From Micrococcus terreus (GTDB taxonomy: Bacteria > Actinomycetota > Actinomycetes > Actinomycetales > Micrococcaceae), in assembly GCF_900116905.1 (NCBI RefSeq), contig NZ_FPCG01000010.1, forward strand, positions 62,001 to 126,000: a stretch of 64,000 nucleotides of DNA, in the 5' to 3' direction. Of the stretch, positions 44,566 through 53,399 are shown piece by piece (the stretch's first letter is position 1; each line of letters opens with the position of its first letter). A model generated the notes under the pieces. That model saw only the letters and a program-made list of their open reading frames with translations, ran no database searches and had not been told where the DNA came from. Made by a program: the position numbers and the translations under genes.

Positions 44566-46056
44566 TCAGTCCGCCGCGGTCCAGACCGTGCCCGAGCCGC
44601 CCTCCTGACAGATCAGTCGCTGGCTGTCCGCACCGGTGACCACCAGGCCCTCCTCCAGCCAGGTGCAGGAGTCCCCCTCCCGCACAGAGCTGCGGATCGG
44701 CGCCCCGGAGGTGCTCTGCGGCGGGGCGCTGGCGGTCGGTGACGCGGTGGACGAATCCGGGGTCGTGGCAGTCGGCGAGGTCGACGTGGGACGAGGCTGG
44801 GGGGTGGCGGTGTCCGTGGTCTGAGTCGGTGCAGGAGACGTGGCGCTCGGATCCGGCGTCTCGGGCGCGGTCTCGCTGGTGGCGCCGCCTGTGGGTGACG
44901 GGCTCTCCTGGGTTCCCGTGTCCCCACCGCCGCGCGGCCACAGCAGGGCCACCGCCGTCACCAGCCCCACCAGACCGAGCACGATCAGCAGCCAGGGCAG
45001 CAGGGACACCCACGAACGGCTCGGCCTTCCGGACGGCGCGGCGCCCGCCGCCCTCGACCCGGTGCCCGGCGCGGCAGCTGAGCCGGCGGACTCGGCACCC
45101 ACCGCACCGACCTGAGGGGTGCGGGTCGGCGGTGCCGGGACAGTGGTGGGGACCGGGGGCGCCCCAGACGGCTCCTCCCGCCGCCGGGTCTCCTCGGCAC
45201 CCAGCACATCGAACACCGCGAAGGGCTCTCCCACGGCGGTCAGGTACCCGCCGGTGGCCGTGGTCGGCCGGGCAAGCGTGCCCAGCAGACCCGGTGCCGC
45301 GGCCGCAGCGCGCACCCGCTGCTCCGGATCCCGCGCCAGCAGGGAGGTGAGGGTGGAGGCCAAGGAGGGGTCGACGTCGGGAATCTGGGCCAGGGTCCCT
45401 GCCGGATCCTGCAGGGCGCGGGTCAGCTCCCGCTCCCCCGCCAGGGTGGGCGCGAGCATGCGCAGGCCCACGACGCCGGCCGCGTACAGGTCCTGGGCCG
45501 GCGCGGGGGCCGCCAGCTCCGTCACCTCCGGGGCGAGGTAGCCCGGGGTGCCGTTCACCCAGCCCAGGGAGGTCAGCCGGGGATCGTCCTCGCGGACGGC
45601 GATGCCAAAGTCGCCCAGGCGCAGGTGCGGGGTGCCCTCGCCAGTGGGTTCGAGCAGGATGTTGGCCGGTTTGACGTCCCGGTGGATCCAGCCGGCGGCG
45701 TGCACGTGGGCCAGACCGTCCAGCAGCTGCAGCAGCAGCTGGGCGGCCAGAGGCGAGGAGAAGGCGCCGTGGTCGTTCAGGGCCTCGCCCAGCGTCCCGC
45801 CGGCCACCAGGGGCATGGCGATGGCCACGTCCTGGTCCTCCGCCGCCCAGCCGTACGGGGTGGCCAGGTGGGTGTGGTCCAGCTGGATGCCCTGCTCCCG
45901 CACGAACCGCAGCAGCTCGGCCGAGTCCTTCTGGCGCAGCACCTTGGCCGCGCACCAGACGGCCCGGCGCCGGTCCCAGGCGCGCCAGATCGAGCCCGAG
46001 CCGCCCGAGGCGATGTGCTCGGCCAGCTCGAAACGCCCGGCGATCACCTGTCCCAT
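44566..46056 (-). CDS. Membrane receptor-type serine/threonine protein kinase
   Basis: The 496-residue protein has a cytosolic kinase domain: glycine loop ASGGSGSIW (residues 17-24), lysine in AAKVL (38), HRDVKPAN (125-132), DFG (149-151), and TPGYLAPE. A juxtamembrane stretch follows, then one membrane helix (about 352-373), a Ser/Thr/Pro-rich stalk and a short extracytoplasmic end with two cysteines (CTWLEEGL, LICQEGG). It starts 4 nt after the PBP4-type gene, so it is probably co-transcribed with it. It lacks PASTA repeats; the Cys-bounded tip resembles that of the small sensor domains in other actinobacterial kinases. Confidence 0.9.
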   Translation of the reverse strand: MGQVIAGRFELAEHIASGGSGSIWRAWDRRRAVWCAAKVLRQKDSAELLRFVREQGIQLDHTHLATPYGWAAEDQDVAIAMPLVAGGTLGEALNDHGAFSSPLAAQLLLQLLDGLAHVHAAGWIHRDVKPANILLEPTGEGTPHLRLGDFGIAVREDDPRLTSLGWVNGTPGYLAPEVTELAAPAPAQDLYAAGVVGLRMLAPTLAGERELTRALQDPAGTLAQIPDVDPSLASTLTSLLARDPEQRVRAAAAAPGLLGTLARPTTATGGYLTAVGEPFAVFDVLGAEETRRREEPSGAPPVPTTVPAPPTRTPQVGAVGAESAGSAAAPGTGSRAAGAAPSGRPSRSWVSLLPWLLIVLGLVGLVTAVALLWPRGGGDTGTQESPSPTGGATSETAPETPDPSATSPAPTQTTDTATPQPRPTSTSPTATTPDSSTASPTASAPPQSTSGAPIRSSVREGDSCTWLEEGLVVTGADSQRLICQEGGSGTVWTAAD

Positions 46057-46060
46057 CCGT

Positions 46061-47560
46061 TCAGTCTCCCCCGCAGCCGCATTCAGCCAGGGTCACCACG
46101 GCGCGGTCGATCATCTCCCGCGCTTGGGGGATCCGGCCGCGCTGGTCATTGGCCAGGATGCTGAACGCCAGTTCGCGCCCGTCCTGCGTCACCACCACCC
46201 CCGCCAGGGTGGCCACCGTGCCCAAGGTCCCCGTCTTGCCCCGCGCCGACCCCTCAGCGGCGGTGCCCACCATGCGGTCCTTGAGCGTCCCCTCCCGTCC
46301 GGCCACCGGCAGGCTCTCCACGGCGGCCACCGTCTCCTCCCGCTCTCCGGCCAGCCGGACGGCACGGGCCAGCTGCTCGGCGGTGATGGTGGTGTACCCG
46401 GAGAGGCCGGAGCCGTCCGTCAGGTCCAGTCCGGTCAGGTCCCGCGTCTCCTCCTCGAGCACCTCGCGGACTGCTGCCGCGGCGCCCTCGAAGCTGCCGG
46501 GATGCCCCGCGGCGAGCGCCGTGTTCCGGGCCATCGCCTCGGCGGTGAGGTTGTCCGACTCATGCAGCATGAACCGCACCTGCTCGGCCAGCGGTGCCGA
46601 ACGGACCTCAGCGAGCCTCAGGGCCGTTCGAGTGGACGAGCCTGTGCGGTCCAAGTCCTCCACCGCCCCGCGGGCGATCTGGGGTGAGACACTGAGCCGC
46701 ACGCCCTGGGACTGCGCCTGGGCCACCAGCTGCTGACGGAACACCTGGGCAGCGTGCAGGGCAGGGTCAGGCGTGAGCCCTCCCCACCTCTGCCCGATCT
46801 CACGTCCGCCGTAGGTGGCGATCGGCATCACCCGGGCGATGTCCACATCCACCACCGCACTCGGCCACTGCTCCAGCACGGCGGGGCCGTCATACCCGGA
46901 GTCGTCCACCTGCACGGTCACCGGCCCGGAGATCTCCTGCTCCTGCAGCTGCGCCACGGTCTGCTCGGCCAGGGTGCCCAGCCCGGCTCGGCCCAGCACC
47001 GCTCCCGGGTCCGACTCCCCCGCACCCAGCAGCACGTCTCCACCGGCGTCCAGCACCACGGTGGTCCCCTGCTCCTGGGGCACGGCATAGGTCCGGGTGG
47101 CGTAGGTGTGGTCCGAACCCAGCACGGACAGGGCCGCGGTGGCGGTGAGGATCTTGACCGTGGAGGCGGGGATGAGCGGCTCGTCCTCCTCCAGCCCGAA
47201 CAGCAGCTCTCCGGTCTGGACATCCACGACGGCGGCCCCCACGGTTCCCGGAGACCCGGCCAGGATCTCGTCCAGTTCGGCGGCCAGGGCATCGGGGTCC
47301 GGTGCGGGGGCGTCCGAGACCGCCCCGGGCAGCAGCGGCACTCGAGAGGACTTCGGCGCGGACGCCTCCCCGGCCGCCGTGCTCGGCGAGGCGGGCTGGG
47401 AGGAGGTGGCCGCCGTCGGGACGGCCGGTGTTCCTGCGGTGGCGCTGACCGCAGGAGCCGACCCACCAGCAGAGCAGCCGGTGAGCAGCAGGGCCAGGGA
47501 CAGGCCCACCCCGGCCACGGTGCGTCGGGCAGGGCGCACAGGCGCGGACCAAGAGCGCAC
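46061..47560 (-). CDS. dacB: D-alanyl-D-alanine carboxypeptidase/endopeptidase, PBP4 (DacB) family lipoprotein
   Basis: The 499-residue protein begins at GTG 47560 after GAAAGG. The signal peptide ends in lipobox LLTGC (Cys 29), followed by an Ala/Ser/Thr-rich linker. The S13 catalytic motifs are STVK (133-136), SDN in [12 protein letters not shown] and KTGT in [10 protein letters not shown]. It trims or cleaves peptidoglycan cross-links outside the membrane. Minus-strand TAGACT at 47603-47598 gives a 30-nt leader. It is divergent from ppa and precedes the Ser/Thr kinase. Confidence 0.93.
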   Translation of the reverse strand: MRSWSAPVRPARRTVAGVGLSLALLLTGCSAGGSAPAVSATAGTPAVPTAATSSQPASPSTAAGEASAPKSSRVPLLPGAVSDAPAPDPDALAAELDEILAGSPGTVGAAVVDVQTGELLFGLEEDEPLIPASTVKILTATAALSVLGSDHTYATRTYAVPQEQGTTVVLDAGGDVLLGAGESDPGAVLGRAGLGTLAEQTVAQLQEQEISGPVTVQVDDSGYDGPAVLEQWPSAVVDVDIARVMPIATYGGREIGQRWGGLTPDPALHAAQVFRQQLVAQAQSQGVRLSVSPQIARGAVEDLDRTGSSTRTALRLAEVRSAPLAEQVRFMLHESDNLTAEAMARNTALAAGHPGSFEGAAAAVREVLEEETRDLTGLDLTDGSGLSGYTTITAEQLARAVRLAGEREETVAAVESLPVAGREGTLKDRMVGTAAEGSARGKTGTLGTVATLAGVVVTQDGRELAFSILANDQRGRIPQAREMIDRAVVTLAECGCGGD

Positions 47561-47597
47561 GGCAAACCTTTCGCGGGGTGGGGTGGCGGTACCCTGG

Positions 47598-47603
47598 AGT
47601 CTA
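47598..47603 (-). promoter_or_regulatory. Predicted -10 (TAGACT) of dacB
   Basis: Minus-strand TAGACT lies 37 nt before the GTG start, leaving a short leader that carries the GAAAGG site. On the plus strand TACCCT at 47590-47595 faces ppa. Confidence 0.4.
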
Positions 47604-47666
47604 GTGGCCGCCCCCTGTCCGGCGGCGGCAGACCCCGTCAACGCCACAGGCAAGGAGCGTGCCCCG

Positions 47667-48251
47667 ATGAACCACGACGTCACCATCGAGATCCCGTCCG
47701 GATCCCGCGTCAAGTACGAGTTCGACCACGACAGCGGCCGCCTGCGCCTGGACCGCGTGCTGTTCACCTCCATGCAGTACCCCACGCACTACGGCTACTT
47801 CGAGAACACCCTGGGTGAGGACGGCGATCCGCTGGACGCCATGGTGTGGCTGCCGGACTTCGACCTGGTCCCCGGCGTGCTCGTGGAGGCCCGTCCGATC
47901 GCCGTGTTCTCCATGACCGACGACGGCGGCGGCGACGACAAGGTCCTGTGCGTGCCCTCTGACAAGCGCTTCGACCACATCCAGGGCCTGGCCGATGTGG
48001 ACGAGTGGCTGATCAAGGAGATCGAGCACTTCTTCACCCGGTACAAGGACCTGGAGCCCGGCAAGTGGGTCAAGGCCGAGGGCTGGAAGGACCGCGACGC
48101 CGCCGAGGCTGAGCTGGAGGCCTCCATCAAGCGCTTCGACGAGGCCGGCGAGCACACCCCGTCCGATGAGCCTCAGGGCCGCGACGTGGACACCAAGGAG
48201 GCCGTGCCGGCCACCGAAGAGGTCGACCGGAACGAGCCGCAGGGCCGCTGA
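47667..48251 (+). CDS. ppa: Inorganic pyrophosphatase with extended C-terminus
   Basis: The family I enzyme shows [36 protein letters not shown] (which includes the signature aspartates) and [15 protein letters not shown]. At 194 residues it is about 25 longer than usual; the tail repeats EPQGR at its start and end, separated by an acidic stretch. It hydrolyses pyrophosphate released by biosynthesis. AAGGAG precedes the ATG, and a 21-bp perfect hairpin follows 26 nt after the stop. Confidence 0.95.
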   Translation: MNHDVTIEIPSGSRVKYEFDHDSGRLRLDRVLFTSMQYPTHYGYFENTLGEDGDPLDAMVWLPDFDLVPGVLVEARPIAVFSMTDDGGGDDKVLCVPSDKRFDHIQGLADVDEWLIKEIEHFFTRYKDLEPGKWVKAEGWKDRDAAEAELEASIKRFDEAGEHTPSDEPQGRDVDTKEAVPATEEVDRNEPQGR

Positions 48252-48277
48252 GCCCTCAGCCGGCCCCGATGACCACT

Positions 48278-48333
48278 GTCAGGCTGGAAATCCGCGGTGC
48301 GCCCACGTGGTGACCGCGGATTTCCAGCCTGAC
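48278..48333. terminator. 21-bp perfect hairpin after ppa
   Basis: Two 21-nt arms (48278-48298 and 48313-48333) are perfectly complementary around a 14-nt loop. There is no T-run. The stem begins GTCAGGCTGGAAAT and contains the palindrome CCGCGG. It is longer than a terminator needs. Confidence 0.65.
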
Positions 48334-48381
48334 GTTCATCCGCACCCTGTCGTCTGCCCACCGTCCTCGAGAGATCCCTCC

Positions 48382-49023
48382 ATGACCCACTTCGTCCTGA
48401 CCGTCAACCAGCGCGACTCGCGTGAGGTGGGCGACATGGTCCCCGAGCTGCTGCGTGCCCTGCACCCGGTGGACACGGTGATCGAGTTCCAACGCTCGGT
48501 GGGCGACGAGGCGATCGGTGTGGTCTCGGACGCGCACGCCGCTGTGGACGCCGCCCTGCGGGCCCTGCGCGAACGCCGGTGGAACGTGGGCGTGGGGGTC
48601 GGCTCCCTGGACGCGGCGGATGGGACGCCAGGGCTTCCGGACACCCAGGACCTGCGCGACGTCGGCGGGCCGGCTCTGGCCTATGCCCGCGCCGCGGTGG
48701 AGGAGGCCGCCAAGAACGGTGTCCGCATCCCGGTGGCCGTGGACGGTCCGGACACGGTGGCCGCGGAGCAGGCCGAGGCGGTGCTGCGCCTGGTGGGTCA
48801 GCTCGTCTGGACGCGCACCGAGGCCGAATGGAACGTGCTGGACCTGATGGTGCCCGGCGTGCGGGGACAGCAGAAGCTGGTGGCCGCCGAGCTCGGTGTC
48901 ACCGTGCAGGCGGTGTCCAAGGCGGTGCAGCGCTCCTTCTGGACCGAGGAGCACGCCTGCCGGCCCGCGGCGGCACGTCTCCTGACCCTGGTGGCCAGCC
49001 CAGAGCGGCTGCCTGCCGGTTGA
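48382..49023 (+). CDS. SatD-like protein with C-terminal helix-turn-helix
   Basis: The 213-residue protein resembles SatD in its first part: TVNQRDSREVGDMVPELLRA, then IEFQRSVGDEAIGVVSD and NVGVGVGSLD. It ends with a DNA-binding-like helix-turn-helix (VRGQQKLVAAELGVTVQAVS). SatD proteins are poorly understood and were first described near a signal-recognition-particle gene. It stands alone between ppa and the convergent HAD gene. Confidence 0.6.
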   Translation: MTHFVLTVNQRDSREVGDMVPELLRALHPVDTVIEFQRSVGDEAIGVVSDAHAAVDAALRALRERRWNVGVGVGSLDAADGTPGLPDTQDLRDVGGPALAYARAAVEEAAKNGVRIPVAVDGPDTVAAEQAEAVLRLVGQLVWTRTEAEWNVLDLMVPGVRGQQKLVAAELGVTVQAVSKAVQRSFWTEEHACRPAAARLLTLVASPERLPAG

Positions 49024-49040
49024 TGACCACCGCCTGAGCC

Positions 49041-49862
49041 TCAGACCAGCGAGCGCAGGACCGTGGCCGCGCCGTGCTCGTCCACGTGGCCGGTGACCTC
49101 GTCCGCCACCTTCTTGACCTCGTCCGGCGCCTGGCCCATGGCCACACCGCGCCCGGCCCAGGCCAGCATCTCGATGTCGTTCCGGCCATCCCCCACGGCC
49201 ACGGTGTCGTCGATGTGCACGCCCAGGCGGTCACGCAGCACCTCGAGCCCGGAGGCCTTGGTGACGCCGGCCGCGGCGATGTCCAGCCACGCGGTCCAGC
49301 CCACGGAGTAGGTCACGCCCTGCAGGCCGATCGCCTCCACGGCCTCCCCGAACTCCTCGGCGGAGGAGTCGGTGGAGAAGACCACCAGGCGCACGGCGGT
49401 GGCCTGCATCATCTCCTCGAACGTCACGCCCTCGGCGACCACGCCGAAGCTGGCGTCCTGGAACCGTTCGGTGGACAGGAAGTTGCCCTGATCGTCCTCG
49501 ATCGCGTACTTGGCGTTGGGCAGCCGGTGCCGCAGCGCCTGCAGCGCGGGGCGGGGATCGAAGGTCTTGCGGTCGATCACCTCGTAGCCCTCCTCCAGGT
49601 CGGAGGTCAGACGCAGGGTGACGCCGCCGTTGCAGCACACGCTGTACCCCTCCTCCAGACCGATCGCCTGGATGATGGGCAGGGTGGCGCCCAGAGACCG
49701 TCCGGTGGCGATCATCACGTGGTGTCCGGCGGCCACCACGGCGCGGGCGGCGGAGCGGACGTCCTCATGCATGCGCCCGTCATGGTCCACCAGCGTGCCG
49801 TCCACGTCCAGGCAGATCATCTTGCGCCGTCCCACCGCGGGGATCATGCCGGAGTCGGTCAT
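49041..49862 (-). CDS. HAD superfamily (Cof-type) phosphatase
   Basis: The 273-residue protein from the ATG at 49862 has motif I ICLDVDGTLVDHDG, motif II in MIATGRSLGA, a C2-type cap, and motif IV AVGDGRNDIEMLAWAGRGVAM. It is likely to dephosphorylate a sugar or cofactor phosphate. The frame is open to 50039, with an ATG at 50033, but the extra residues are hydrophilic and low-complexity, so I use the shorter form. Confidence 0.85.
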   Translation of the reverse strand: MTDSGMIPAVGRRKMICLDVDGTLVDHDGRMHEDVRSAARAVVAAGHHVMIATGRSLGATLPIIQAIGLEEGYSVCCNGGVTLRLTSDLEEGYEVIDRKTFDPRPALQALRHRLPNAKYAIEDDQGNFLSTERFQDASFGVVAEGVTFEEMMQATAVRLVVFSTDSSAEEFGEAVEAIGLQGVTYSVGWTAWLDIAAAGVTKASGLEVLRDRLGVHIDDTVAVGDGRNDIEMLAWAGRGVAMGQAPDEVKKVADEVTGHVDEHGAATVLRSLV

Positions 49863-50088
49863 GTTGGACCCAGCCGGTCCGCGGCCGTTCGGACCCACCG
49901 GCTCGGTGCGGCCACCGGTGCGGTCCTGGTCCAGTGCTTGAGCCTGCTCTGCCTCGCTGGCGGACTGATGCTGCGGGGAGGGAATGGTCTGGTCTGATCG
50001 GTCCTCGATGCCGATCTCACTGCTGTTTCTCATGCACACCAGTCAACCAGACAGCCCGGACGCGCTCAGCGTCAGCCGGTGGACGGCA

Positions 50089-50129
50089 GGTGAACACTCA
50101 CAGGGTTGTCCACGCTGTGAGTGTTCACC
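50089..50129 (-). terminator. 15-bp perfect hairpin after serS
   Basis: GGTGAACACTCACAG and CTGTGAGTGTTCACC form a perfect stem around an 11-nt loop, 26 nt beyond the serS stop. Terminator by position; the AT-containing palindrome could also be an operator for the downstream HAD gene. Confidence 0.55.
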
Positions 50130-50154
50130 CGGGTGACCGGTCCCACACAGCCGA

Positions 50155-51438
50155 TCAGAGGACCGGCAGGACCTCCAGGCCGCCCAGGTAGGGCTGCAGG
50201 GCCTGGGGCACGTTGACCGAGCCGTCCGGGTTCTGGTGGTTCTCCAGGATCGCCACGATCCACCGGGTGGTGGCCAGGGTGCCGTTCAGGGTGGCGACCA
50301 TCCGGGTGGATCCGGGGGTGCCGTCCTCGTTGGTCTGACGCTCACGGATGTTCAGGCGGCGGGCCTGGAAGGTGGTGCAGTTGGAGGTGGAGGTCAGCTC
50401 ACGGTAGGCGTCCTGCGTGGGGACCCAGGCCTCGCAGTCGAACTTGCGGGCAGCACTCATGCCGAGGTCTCCGGCCGCAGTGTCGATCACCCGGTAGGGC
50501 AGCTCGACCTTGGCCAGCATCTGCTCCTCCCACTCCAGCAGACGGCGGTGCTCGGCCGCGGCCTCCTCCGGGGTGGTGTAGACGAACATCTCCAGCTTGT
50601 TGAACTGGTGCACCCGGATGATGCCGCGGGTGTCCTTGCCGGCCGAACCGGCCTCGCGGCGGTAGCAGGTGGACCAGCCGGCGTAGCGCAGCGGATCGTC
50701 CAGGTTCAGGATCTCGTCCGCGTGGTAGCCGGCCAGGGCGACCTCGGAGGTGCCCACCAGGTAGAGGTCGTCGCGCTCGAGGCGGTAGATCTCGTCGTCG
50801 TGCTCCACGTCGAATCCGGTGCCCTGCATGGTCTCGGGGCGCACGAGCGTGGGGGTGATGATGGGCGTGAAGCCGGCCTGCACGGCCTGATCCAGTCCCA
50901 TCTGCATCAGGGCGATCTCCAAGCGCGCGCCCACGCCCTTGAGGAAGTAGAAGCGGGAGCCGGAGACCTTGGCGCCGCGCTCCATGTCGATCGCGCCGAT
51001 CTTCTCGCCGATCTCCAGGTGGTCGCGCGGCTCGAAGCCGTCGGCGGCGAAGTCCCGGATCTGCCCGACATGCTTGACCACGGTGAAGTCGTCCTCGCCG
51101 CCGGAAGGCACCCCGTCCTCGATCAGGTTGGGGAAGGAGCGCTGCAGGGCCGTCAGCTCCTCCTGGGCGGAGTTCGAGGTGGCCTCGGCGGCCTTGACCT
51201 GGGCGGCCAGCTCCTTGACCTCTGCCAGCAGGGCCTGCTTCTCCTCGCCCCGGGCCGCGGCGACCTTCTTGCCGAAGGCCTTCTGCTCGGCGCGCAGCTG
51301 CTCGAACTGGGCGATCGAGGAGCGCCGTTCGGCATCGGCGGCGATGATCCGGTCCACCAGGGACTCATCGGCCCCGCGGGCGCGCTGGGATGCTCGGTAC
51401 TGCTCGGGCTGCTCGATGAGATGCTTGACGTCGATCAC
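50155..51438 (-). CDS. serS: Seryl-tRNA synthetase
   Basis: The 427-residue enzyme starts at GTG 51438 ([17 protein letters not shown]), has the N-terminal coiled-coil arm (about residues 30-105) and class II motifs 2 ([20 protein letters not shown]) and 3 ([18 protein letters not shown]). A minus-strand TAGGCT ends 7 nt before the start. It charges tRNA-Ser. Confidence 0.96.
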   Translation of the reverse strand: MIDVKHLIEQPEQYRASQRARGADESLVDRIIAADAERRSSIAQFEQLRAEQKAFGKKVAAARGEEKQALLAEVKELAAQVKAAEATSNSAQEELTALQRSFPNLIEDGVPSGGEDDFTVVKHVGQIRDFAADGFEPRDHLEIGEKIGAIDMERGAKVSGSRFYFLKGVGARLEIALMQMGLDQAVQAGFTPIITPTLVRPETMQGTGFDVEHDDEIYRLERDDLYLVGTSEVALAGYHADEILNLDDPLRYAGWSTCYRREAGSAGKDTRGIIRVHQFNKLEMFVYTTPEEAAAEHRRLLEWEEQMLAKVELPYRVIDTAAGDLGMSAARKFDCEAWVPTQDAYRELTSTSNCTTFQARRLNIRERQTNEDGTPGSTRMVATLNGTLATTRWIVAILENHQNPDGSVNVPQALQPYLGGLEVLPVL

Positions 51439-51445
51439 GCCTTCC

Positions 51446-51451
51446 AGCCTA
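51446..51451 (-). promoter_or_regulatory. Predicted -10 (TAGGCT) of serS
   Basis: Minus-strand TAGGCT ends 7 nt before the GTG start of serS. The divergent gene at 51478 has CACACT 6 nt before its ATG, so the two promoters lie back to back in a 39-nt gap. Confidence 0.45.
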
Positions 51452-51477
51452 GCGAACCGCGCTGTCACACTGGCCTG

Positions 51478-51978
51478 ATGGGAATGAACCACACCCTCGC
51501 CGTCTGGGCCCGACCCCTCACCCCGCAGCTGCTCACGGACCTGGGTCTGGACGGGCCCACCCTGACGTCCACCTATGAGCAGGCCTCCCAGCACGGGAGC
51601 GCCGGCCAGATCGCCGTGGCGCCCGTGGGCGAGCAGACCCTGCTGGTCTCCCCGGACGTCGAGCTCTCCGAACTGCTCATCCGGCCGCTGCCCGGCCGGC
51701 GCTGGGTGGGATCCATGTCCTCGGTCGCCTCCGTGGGCGACTACCAGGTGTGGGACGGCTCATCCTGTCTGCGCGTGCTGCGCACCATGGAGGGCGAGGT
51801 CACGGAGGAGGGCGAGCCGGTGGGGGACGAGTCCTCCTGGGATTCCGAGGACACCGACTCCCTCGAGACGCTCGTCCTGGAGGCCTCCGGAGCGGCGGCA
51901 CACCTGGACCTCACCCGTCTGGTGTGGCTGCCCATGACAGGCTGCTCCTACGATCCAGAGTCCATCTGGGCCGACTGA
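51478..51978 (+). CDS. Uncharacterised protein (166 aa)
   Basis: I do not recognise this protein. It begins [20 protein letters not shown], is acidic with a Glu/Asp-rich loop ([20 protein letters not shown], about residues 103-122), and ends in [12 protein letters not shown]. It has no signal peptide or membrane segment. It is divergent from serS across a 39-nt gap. Confidence 0.65.
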   Translation: MGMNHTLAVWARPLTPQLLTDLGLDGPTLTSTYEQASQHGSAGQIAVAPVGEQTLLVSPDVELSELLIRPLPGRRWVGSMSSVASVGDYQVWDGSSCLRVLRTMEGEVTEEGEPVGDESSWDSEDTDSLETLVLEASGAAAHLDLTRLVWLPMTGCSYDPESIWAD

Positions 51979-52079
51979 GCGCCCGCGGAACGCGGGCACC
52001 CGGCAGGTCCCGACGACGGCGCCTCACCGATGCGCCGCATCTCACCGAGGCGACCCGCACCAGCCGGGCCGGCGCCCCG

Positions 52080-52085
52080 TAGACT
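52080..52085 (+). promoter_or_regulatory. Predicted -10 (TAGACT) of the DAG-kinase-like gene
   Basis: TAGACT ends 6 nt before the ATG at 52092. Confidence 0.5.
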
Positions 52086-52091
52086 CGCGCT

Positions 52092-53369
52092 ATGCCCCTT
52101 GAACTGATCCTCGCCTTTCTCGCTGTGGTGGTGGCCGTCGTCGCGCTGGCCTTCACCCTCGGACTGCGGACCGGGCAGCGCCGCCTCAGCGAGGATGTGG
52201 GACAGGTTCAGACGGAGGTCCGCACCATGCGCGGCTCGGTGGACCAGATCAGCGGTGAGCTCGGCTCGGCCCAGCTCGGTGAGCTGACGGACATGTCCAG
52301 CCGGCTGAAGGCGCTGGACGGACGGATCGGGGAACTGGACGGACAGATCCACGAGCTCACCGACGCACCGCTGATCGCCCGTGCCCTGGAGCACCCGCGC
52401 AAGATCGCCCTGGTGATCAACCCGATCAAGCAGAACGCCGATCAGGTCCGCCTGCAGGTGTCCGCCGCCGTGCGCAACGCCGGCCTGCCGGACGTCACGG
52501 TCTACGAGACCACCGCCGAGGACCCCGGACAGCAGATGGCCCGGGACGCCCTGGCCGACGGTGCCGATGTGGTGATCGCGGCCGGCGGCGACGGCACCGT
52601 GCGCTTCGTGGCCGAGGAGCTGGCGGGCACCGACACCGCGCTGGGCCTGGTCCCGCTGGGCACCGGCAACCTGCTGGCCCGCAACCTGAAGATGCCGATC
52701 CAGAACCTCGAGGCCTGCATCAACACCGCCGTGCACGGCTCCACCCGGCACATCGACGCCGTGGACATCCGCCTGGAGCGTCAGGACGGCCAGACCGTGC
52801 ACAACACGTTCCTGGTGATCGCCGGTGCGGGGATCGACGCCGAGGTCATGGGCGACACCCGCGACGACCTGAAGGAGAAGGCCGGCTGGCTGGCCTACGG
52901 CGAGGCCGGCGTGCGCCACCTGCCGGGCCACCGCAAGGACATCACCCTCTCACTGGACGGCGGGGCGCCGCAGCGGCGCAAGGTCCGCTCGATCATGATC
53001 GCCAACTGCGGCGAGCTGACCGGCGGGCTGGACTTCATCCCGGAGGCTCGCCTGGACGACGGCCTGCTGGACGTGGTCATGCTCTCCCCGCGCAACGCCT
53101 TCGACTGGCTGCGGATCGCTGCGAAGACGGCTCTGAAGATCAACCGGACGATCCCGATCATGGAGACCCATCAGGCCACCCGCGTGCGCGTGCAGCTGGA
53201 TGAGCCGATGATCTCCCAGCTGGACGGCGACGCCACCGGCGACGTGGTGGCGATCGATGCCCGTATCCGCCCGGACGCCCTGAAGGTCCAGACCCCGGCC
53301 GCGGCCGTCCCCGACTCCCTGGCCGCCCCGGCCATGACCGAGGACGACGCCGAGGTCGTCAAGGACTGA
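52092..53369 (+). CDS. Diacylglycerol/lipid kinase family protein with N-terminal membrane anchor
   Basis: The 425-residue protein has one N-terminal membrane helix (residues 5-26), a coiled coil (about 30-95) and a DAGK catalytic domain (KIALVINPIKQNADQ, AAGGDGTVRFVAEEL, LGLVPLGTGNLLARN, GAGIDAEVMG). The catalytic domain alone is typical of LcbA/YegS-type lipid kinases; the membrane and coiled-coil extension is less common. A TAGACT hexamer ends 6 nt before the ATG. Confidence 0.92.
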   Translation: MPLELILAFLAVVVAVVALAFTLGLRTGQRRLSEDVGQVQTEVRTMRGSVDQISGELGSAQLGELTDMSSRLKALDGRIGELDGQIHELTDAPLIARALEHPRKIALVINPIKQNADQVRLQVSAAVRNAGLPDVTVYETTAEDPGQQMARDALADGADVVIAAGGDGTVRFVAEELAGTDTALGLVPLGTGNLLARNLKMPIQNLEACINTAVHGSTRHIDAVDIRLERQDGQTVHNTFLVIAGAGIDAEVMGDTRDDLKEKAGWLAYGEAGVRHLPGHRKDITLSLDGGAPQRRKVRSIMIANCGELTGGLDFIPEARLDDGLLDVVMLSPRNAFDWLRIAAKTALKINRTIPIMETHQATRVRVQLDEPMISQLDGDATGDVVAIDARIRPDALKVQTPAAAVPDSLAAPAMTEDDAEVVKD

Positions 53370-53398
53370 CCAGCTGAGCTCTCCTCTGGCTCAGCTGG
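53370..53398. terminator. Bidirectional terminator between the lipid kinase and pheA
   Basis: CCAGCTGAGC and GCTCAGCTGG form a perfect 10-bp stem with a 9-nt loop between the convergent stops. Confidence 0.65.
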
Positions 53399-53399
53399 C

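Noticed and set aside
46890-47552. Alternative minus-strand frame over the dacB start
   Set aside because: The dacB frame contains the lipobox and all three catalytic motifs; the other frame is a shadow.
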